The translations under genes and the position numbers were made by a program. A stretch of 64,000 nt of DNA, taken from positions 1-64,000 of the forward strand of contig NZ_JYJG01000042.1 of NCBI RefSeq assembly GCF_000955955.1, given 5' to 3'. The stretch is from Lentzea aerocolonigenes (GTDB lineage: Bacteria; Actinomycetota; Actinomycetes; Mycobacteriales; Pseudonocardiaceae). The notes beneath the pieces were generated by a model. It ran no database searches and was not told the origin of the DNA. It saw only the letters and a list, made by a program, of their open reading frames with translations. Each line of letters starts with the position of its first letter. The stretch's first letter is position 1. Shown one piece after another: positions 59,521 through 64,000 of this stretch.

Positions 59521-60165
59521 TTGGACGACTCGCTGGCTCGCGAGCTCGCCGATCTCTCGGCCCTGCAGCGCATCGGATCTCTCAACACCGAATACCTGCC
59601 GCAGCTCGCCGGCGACCTTCGCCCGGCGGCTCTCGTCGCGGTGATGGACGAGATCGTGCTGGGCGCCCGGACCGTCCTCGTGGAACTGGGCTGCGGCTCC
59701 ACTTCCGTTCTGCTGGCGCGTTTGCTGCACCAGCGCGGGTTCGGTCACCTGTTGTGCATCGAGCACGACGAGCGCACGGCTGCTTTCGTTGCCTCACAAC
59801 TACGTCGCGAGGGTCTGGGGTCGGTCGCGCGGGTGGTGCACGCGCCGTTGTCCCGTCATCCGGCGGCGTTGTCGCGGCACGGCCAGTGGTACGCGCCGCA
59901 GCAGGTGCACGACGAGGTGCTCTCGTACATCGACCAGTTCGGACTCGTCGATCTGCTCCTGGTCGACGGACCGGGTTTCGGGGACTCGCGCTATCCGGCG
60001 TTGCCCGTGCTGCGAGCTGTTCTGGCGCCAGGGGCCACGGTTCTGGTGGACGACGTCGATCGCCCGGACGAGCAGGCGGTGCTGGCGCGGTGGTCCGAGG
60101 AGTTCGGGCTCAACTTCCGCACGGCTCCCCGGACCTCGCTGGCCGGAGCTACTGCTCTCGCTTGA
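59521..60165 (+). CDS. Class I SAM-dependent methyltransferase-like protein
   Basis: A 214-aa Rossmann-fold protein. The SAM loop is LVELGCGSTSVLLARLL, followed by LCIEHDERTAAFV, VDLLLVDGPGFG and VLVDDVDRPDEQ. This resembles small O-methyltransferase-like proteins found beside surface-glycan genes. Substrate unknown. TTG at 59521 is preceded by GGGAGA. Its 3-prime end overlaps the convergent quinone oxidoreductase gene by 17 bp. Confidence 0.8.
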   Translation: MDDSLARELADLSALQRIGSLNTEYLPQLAGDLRPAALVAVMDEIVLGARTVLVELGCGSTSVLLARLLHQRGFGHLLCIEHDERTAAFVASQLRREGLGSVARVVHAPLSRHPAALSRHGQWYAPQQVHDEVLSYIDQFGLVDLLLVDGPGFGDSRYPALPVLRAVLAPGATVLVDDVDRPDEQAVLARWSEEFGLNFRTAPRTSLAGATALA

Positions 60166-61114
60166 GCAGCACCTTGCCGAAGACGTCGCTGGCCTCCAGC
60201 AGCCGGTGCGCCTCGGCGGCGTCCGGCATCGGTACGGTCCGCCCGACGATCGGCTTGACCGCACCGCTTTCGATGAGCGGCCACAGGTGTTCGCGGACCT
60301 GGGCCACGATCGCGCCCTTGCTGTCGATGCTGCGGCCGCGCAGACCCGTCGCCATCACCGACGCCCGCTTGGCCAGGAGCTTGCCGATGGGCAGCTCGCC
60401 CTTCACACCGCCCTGCATGCCGATGATCATCAACCGGCCGTCCGGGGCGAGGACGTCGATGTTGCGGGGCAGGTAGGAGGCGCCCATGTTGTCGAGGACG
60501 ACGTCGGCCTGCTTCACCTCGGCCACGAAGTCCTGGGTCTTGTAGTTGACCGTGATGTCCGCGCCGAGCTCAGCGCATTTGGCCAGGCGCTCGTCGGAAC
60601 CCGCCGTGACCGCGACCGTGCAGCCGAGTGCCTTGGCGACCTGGATCGCGTGCGTGCCGATGCCGCCCGCGCCGCCGTGGACGAGGAACGTCTCGCCGAG
60701 TTTGAGCTTTCCGTCCATCACGACGTTCGACCAGACCGTGCACGCGACCTCGGGCAGCGCGGCCGCCGTGACGAGGTCGATGCCTTCAGGTACGGGGAGG
60801 ACCTGTGGGGCCGGGACCGCGACCTTCTCCGCGTAGCCACCGCCGGCCAGCAGCGCGCACACCTCGTCGCCGACGTTCCAGCCGGTCACGCCCTCGCCGA
60901 GCGCCGCGATCGTGCCGGAGCACTCCAGGCCGATGATGTCCGGCGCGCCGGGCGGGGGCGGGTAGAAGCCCTGGCGCTGCAGGAGATCCGCGCGGTTGAC
61001 CGCACTCGCGGCGACGTCGATCAGCACCTCACCCGGACCGGGCACGGGGTCGGGGACCTCGGTCCACTCGAGCACGTCGGGGCCGCCGGGTTCGCGAACA
61101 GAGATGGCATGCAT
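60149..61114 (-). CDS. NAD(P)H:quinone oxidoreductase (PIG3/QOR type)
   Basis: A 321-aa zinc-free MDR enzyme. Features are AASAVNRADLLQRQGFYPPP, GLECSGTIAALGEGV and the NADPH loop HGGAGGIGTHAIQVAKALG. The C-terminus DAAEAHRLLEASDVFGKVLL matches PIG3-type quinone oxidoreductases (Rv3777 group). ATG at 61114 has TACGGT 7 nt upstream (leaderless). It keeps the mycobacterial neighbourhood with the class V protein and bpa. Confidence 0.92.
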   Translation of the reverse strand: MHAISVREPGGPDVLEWTEVPDPVPGPGEVLIDVAASAVNRADLLQRQGFYPPPPGAPDIIGLECSGTIAALGEGVTGWNVGDEVCALLAGGGYAEKVAVPAPQVLPVPEGIDLVTAAALPEVACTVWSNVVMDGKLKLGETFLVHGGAGGIGTHAIQVAKALGCTVAVTAGSDERLAKCAELGADITVNYKTQDFVAEVKQADVVLDNMGASYLPRNIDVLAPDGRLMIIGMQGGVKGELPIGKLLAKRASVMATGLRGRSIDSKGAIVAQVREHLWPLIESGAVKPIVGRTVPMPDAAEAHRLLEASDVFGKVLLKREQ

Positions 61115-61159
61115 ACAGTCGACCGTAATACCGTTCGACAGGCCAGGCACCATCGGAAC

Positions 61160-61792
61160 ATGGACGCTTGGCCTTTGCGAAAGCTGGTTCTCCGCACCCC
61201 GCGCCTCGAACTGCGCCCGGACGACGACGAGGGCCTGTTCGAGCTCGTGGACGTGGCTCTCGCCGGTGTGCACGACCCGGCGGAGATGCCGTTCACCGTG
61301 CCGTGGACCGACTGGCTTCCCGACGATCACGGCGTCGGCATGATGCAGTTCTTCTGGGGCCAGCGCGCGAAGATCACCCGCGAGGACTGGACGATCAACT
61401 TCATCGCGCGGTTCGAGGGCAAGGCGATCGGTGTGCAGTCGATCAGCGGGCACGACTTCGGCGCGCTGCGCGAGGTGCACACCGGGTCGTGGCTCGGCCA
61501 GAAGTTCCAGGGCAGCGGTCTCGGCACGGAAATGCGGGTCGGCGTGCTCCAGTTCGCGTTCGACCACCTGGACGCGCGCGTCGCTCGTTCGGCGGCTTGG
61601 CTCGGCAACCACGCGTCGAACCGGGTCAGCGCGAAACTCGGCTACGTGCCCGACGGCACCATTAGCGTCGCACCGCGCGGAGCACGCCTTGAGCAGGTGC
61701 GATTGCGGTTGAACGCCTCGGATTTCGTGCGCCCGGAGTGGGACGTCTCGGTCGAGGGCCTTGCTGAGTGTGTTCAGCTGATCACGAACTGA
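61160..61792 (+). CDS. GNAT-family N-acetyltransferase (RimJ/RimL-like)
   Basis: A 210-aa acetyltransferase of the RimJ/RimL class. N-terminal LRKLVLRTPRLELRPDDDEG is typical. Motif A is TGSWLGQKFQGSGLGTEMRV with the CoA loop QGSGLG, and motif B is LGNHASNRVSAKLGYVPDG. Acceptor unknown (N-terminal amine of a protein or a small molecule). ATG at 61160; no clear ribosome-binding site. Confidence 0.85.
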   Translation: MDAWPLRKLVLRTPRLELRPDDDEGLFELVDVALAGVHDPAEMPFTVPWTDWLPDDHGVGMMQFFWGQRAKITREDWTINFIARFEGKAIGVQSISGHDFGALREVHTGSWLGQKFQGSGLGTEMRVGVLQFAFDHLDARVARSAAWLGNHASNRVSAKLGYVPDGTISVAPRGARLEQVRLRLNASDFVRPEWDVSVEGLAECVQLITN

Positions 61793-61871
61793 ACACCCGA
61801 CGTCCGACGGATTGTGGTGCAAGTCTCCCCTTTGTGAGGGTTCAGCGAGTCTCGAACGAAGGGGAACGTTC

Positions 61872-63383
61872 ATGTCTGGCAGAACCAAGCTGGCGACTGT
61901 GCTTGCCATCTCGGCACTTGTCGCCGCCCCTACCGCCACCGCGTCCGCCGCGGCTGAACCAGCAGGCCCCGCACTCGCCAAGAAACTCGCCAAGAAGGTG
62001 ACCGTCGAGGGCGTCAACCGGCACCTGATCGCGTTGCAGCGCATCGGCGACCGCAACGGCGGCACCCGAGCCGCGCTGACGCCGGGCTACGACGCGAGCG
62101 TGGACTACGTCGCGGGCAAGCTCCGCGACGAGGGCTTCATCGTCACCACGCCGACGTTCAGCTTCGAGATCCCGGTCACCGACGCCGAACTCGCCCGCGT
62201 CGACGGCGCGAACTACCAGGCGCTGATCATGACCGCCTCACCGCAGACCCCGGCGGGCGGCATCACCGGCCCGCTGCGCGTCGTCCCGGAGGACGCCACC
62301 ACGGGCTGCGAGGCCACCGACTTCGACGGCCAGGACTTCACCGGCTCCGTCGCCCTGATCCGGCGCGGCGGCTGCACGTTCGAGCAGAAGCACCTCAACG
62401 CGTTCGCCAGGGGCGCCATCGCCGTGCTGGTCTCGAACAACGTCGACGGCCCGCTGTCGAACGTGACGCTGACCAACCCCGGCAAGATCCCGGTCGGCGG
62501 CATCTCCAAGGCCGACGGCACCACCCTGATCGGCAAGGCCGGCGCCGCGGTGACCGTGGACATGCGCTTCCACAACGAAACCCGCACCCAGCGCAACGTC
62601 GTCGCCCAGACCCGCACGGGCCGCACCAACAACGTCGTGATGGCCGGCTCGCACCTCGACAGCGTCGAAGTCGGCCCCGGCATCAACGACAACGGCTCGG
62701 GTTCGGCAGGTCTGCTGGAGACCGCCCTGCAACTGGGCTCCCGTCCGAAGGTGGACAACGCGATCCGCTTCGCCTGGTGGGGAGCCGAGGAGCGCGGCCT
62801 GATCGGCTCGACCCAGTACGTCCGCTCGCTGACGTTCGACCAGCAGCTGGACATCGCCCTGTACCTGAACTTCGACATGATCGCCTCGCCGAACGCCGCC
62901 TACTTCATCTACGACGGCGACAACTCGGACGCCGTAGGCTCCCCGGCCGGCCCGTACGGCTCGGCGCAGATCGAGAAGGCCTTCGCCGACTACTTCGTGG
63001 CCAAGGGCGTCCCCACCGAGGGCACCGACTTCTCGGGCCGCTCCGACTACGGCGAGTTCATCGCCCAGGGCATCCCGGCCGGCGGCCTGTTCACCGGCGC
63101 CGAGGGCGTGAAGACCGCAGCCCAGGCAGCCAAGTGGGGCGGCACCGCAGGCACCGCCTACGACCCCTGCTACCACTCGAAGTGCGACAACCTGGGCAAC
63201 ATCGACCGAGTCGCCCTGGGCCGCAACGCAGGCGCCATGGCCTTCGTGACCGCCGCTTACGGTGTGTCCACTGAGGACGTGAACGGCGTGCCCCCGCGCG
63301 CCAAGCGTGCCGACGCCCGCAAGTCCGCCTCGCTGATGAAGGCAGCACTGGCCGACGACCACTCGCACGCGGCCGTCGCCTAG
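61872..63383 (+). CDS. Secreted M28-family zinc aminopeptidase
   Basis: A 503-aa extracellular peptidase. The Sec signal peptide (1-27) ends in TATASA. A PA domain insert is at about 120-225. The catalytic domain has the co-catalytic zinc ligands His261 (GSHLDS), Asp273 (NDNGSG), Glu306/307 (WGAEERG), Asp335 (NFDMI) and a His in CYHSKCDN. It resembles Streptomyces aminopeptidase S but with a C-terminal Lys/Ala/His tail. AGGGGAA precedes the ATG; a strong terminator follows. Confidence 0.94.
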   Translation: MSGRTKLATVLAISALVAAPTATASAAAEPAGPALAKKLAKKVTVEGVNRHLIALQRIGDRNGGTRAALTPGYDASVDYVAGKLRDEGFIVTTPTFSFEIPVTDAELARVDGANYQALIMTASPQTPAGGITGPLRVVPEDATTGCEATDFDGQDFTGSVALIRRGGCTFEQKHLNAFARGAIAVLVSNNVDGPLSNVTLTNPGKIPVGGISKADGTTLIGKAGAAVTVDMRFHNETRTQRNVVAQTRTGRTNNVVMAGSHLDSVEVGPGINDNGSGSAGLLETALQLGSRPKVDNAIRFAWWGAEERGLIGSTQYVRSLTFDQQLDIALYLNFDMIASPNAAYFIYDGDNSDAVGSPAGPYGSAQIEKAFADYFVAKGVPTEGTDFSGRSDYGEFIAQGIPAGGLFTGAEGVKTAAQAAKWGGTAGTAYDPCYHSKCDNLGNIDRVALGRNAGAMAFVTAAYGVSTEDVNGVPPRAKRADARKSASLMKAALADDHSHAAVA

Positions 63384-63402
63384 CCGCTCACCGAATGACA
63401 AA

Positions 63403-63442
63403 GGGGGTGTGAGAGTCCTGACTGGGCTCTCACACCCCCTTG
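63403..63442 (+). terminator. Terminator after the M28 peptidase
   Basis: GGGGGTGTGAGAG (63403-63415) pairs perfectly with CTCTCACACCCCC (63427-63439), 11-nt loop, followed by TT. This is the strongest hairpin in the window. A second small hairpin (GGGGCT-CC-AGCCCC, 63447-63460) follows. Confidence 0.88.
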
Positions 63443-63482
63443 ATGCGGGGCTCCAGCCCCAAAGACACCTGGAGCGAGAACG

Positions 63483-63501
63483 GTCGACGCTTTCCGTCGA
63501 C
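63483..63501 (-). terminator. Hairpin downstream of tRNA-Ser
   Basis: GTCGACG (63483-63489) and CGTCGAC (63495-63501) form a perfect 7-bp stem with a 5-nt loop, 17 nt past the tRNA 3-prime end on the minus strand. Probable processing or termination element. Confidence 0.4.
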
Positions 63502-63517
63502 ACACCTCGCTCACGAG

Positions 63518-63602
63518 CGGAAGCGGAGGGATTTGAACCCCCGGATGGTTTCCCATCTCCCGCTTTCAAGGCGGGTGCATTCGGCCGCTCTGCCACGCTT
63601 CC
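63518..63602 (-). tRNA. tRNA-Ser (anticodon UGA)
   Basis: An 85-nt tRNA on the minus strand. The acceptor GGAAGCG / CGCTTCC is followed by discriminator G. The anticodon stem CCCGC / GCGGG encloses the loop CTTGAAA with anticodon TGA. A long variable arm (AGATGGGAAACCATC region) marks class II serine tRNA, and the T-loop is GTTCAAATC. CCA is not encoded. It reads UCA and other UCN codons. Confidence 0.96.
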
Positions 63603-63630
63603 CAGACGCCACCGGCGTCAGCCGAGAAGC

Positions 63631-64000
63631 CTAGCCGTTCGACTCCCGCAGGTGTGTCATGACCCGGTCGAACACCTTCGCCAGCACCTCACCCTCCTCG
63701 GGCGTGAGCAGATCCACGATGTGCGCACGAACCCCGGCGAGGTGCGTAGGAGCGGCCTCCACCAGCTGCGCCATGCCCTTCTGCGTCAGCTCGGCCAGCA
63801 CCCCGCGCCCGTCCTCCGTGCACTCGCGGCGCAGCACGAGCCCGGCCTTCTCCATGCGCGCGACCTGGTGCGAGACGCGCGACTTCGAGGAGGCGACGTC
63901 CTCGGCCAGTTGCGTCATGCGCATGCGCTGGTTGGGCTGCTCGGACAGGCGGACCAGGATCTCGTAGTCCGCCAGTGACACTCCGTGGGTGTCCTGCAGC
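63631..64000 (-). CDS. MarR-family transcriptional regulator (5-prime end outside window)
   Basis: C-terminal 122 residues of a MarR regulator, cut by the window edge. The reading frame continues past the in-frame GTG at 63981 (LQDTHGVSLADYEILVRLSE), which is family-like, so the true start lies beyond 64000. The helix-turn-helix MTQLAEDVASSKSRVSHQVARM and wing RECTEDGRGVLAELT are complete. Target unknown. Confidence 0.85.
   Translation of the reverse strand, partial: LQDTHGVSLADYEILVRLSEQPNQRMRMTQLAEDVASSKSRVSHQVARMEKAGLVLRRECTEDGRGVLAELTQKGMAQLVEAAPTHLAGVRAHIVDLLTPEEGEVLAKVFDRVMTHLRESNG

Overview
This window is high-GC chromosomal DNA from a filamentous actinobacterium, most likely Pseudonocardiaceae (Lentzea / Saccharothrix / Actinosynnema-like). 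The grounds are the GC and codon bias, the frequent GTG starts, and a complete set of galactan assembly and export genes: UDP-galactopyranose mutase, GlfT1- and GlfT2-type galactofuranosyltransferases, and Wzm/Wzt. The genes around 54.1-61.1 kb keep much of the gene content of the Mycobacterium tuberculosis Rv3777-Rv3783 block, including a proteasome activator Bpa. The genus is an inference. No phage, IS element or CRISPR array was seen, and the window reads as core chromosome with lineage-specific modules.

Layout. 0.08-5.3 kb: an ECF42-type sigma factor with its DGPF/YCII partner and a matching promoter, ferritin, arginine deiminase, a CPBP membrane protein and an iron-box-controlled haem-utilisation-type protein. 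5.4-18 kb: two small membrane proteins, then a homogentisate (tyrosine) degradation locus (unknown protein, fah, iclR / hmgA). This locus is interleaved with a five-gene module of vWA, SWIM zinc finger, DUF5691, MoxR ATPase and DUF5682, resembling the poorly understood E. coli yehLMPQ set. 17.9-19.6 kb: a cupin and MarR divergent pair with twin operators, then a TMEM165/GDT1 transporter behind a probable yybP-ykoY (manganese) riboswitch. 19.6-26.8 kb: cydAB-cydDC with two DosR-type boxes upstream, followed by a DevS-like kinase and a convergent DevR-like regulator. 26.9-33.4 kb: GNAT, a DnaA-box-like cluster, a macro-domain protein, pheA, a phosphoglycerate-mutase-family protein, a small zincin, a septum-formation protein, and a membrane protein / glutathionylspermidine-synthase-like / DUF350 trio. 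33.5-39.3 kb: serS, an L-2-hydroxyglutarate oxidase-like gene, an F420-type oxidoreductase, a HAD phosphatase and galE. 39.3-50.8 kb: envelope glycan genes (flippase, glycosyltransferases, DUF2304, DUF6541, glf, two tandem glfT2 paralogues). 50.9-53.8 kb: a sugar ABC transporter without an ATPase gene. 54.1-61.1 kb: glfT1-wzt-wzm, a TylF-like methyltransferase, bpa, a cysteine-desulfurase-like protein lacking the PLP lysine, a methyltransferase and a quinone oxidoreductase. 61.2-64 kb: GNAT, a secreted M28 peptidase, tRNA-Ser(UGA), and a MarR gene cut by the window edge.

How the parts work together. The galactan genes form one pathway: galE and glf make UDP-galactofuranose, GlfT1 and GlfT2 polymerise it on a lipid carrier, and Wzm/Wzt export the product. 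The cyd operon, its DosR-like boxes and the adjacent devSR-like pair suggest a local low-oxygen circuit. Ferritin and the haem-utilisation gene both carry IdeR/DmdR-like iron sites. At least sixteen starts show a TANNNT hexamer 6-7 nt before the start codon with no Shine-Dalgarno sequence, so leaderless transcription appears to be common in this genome.
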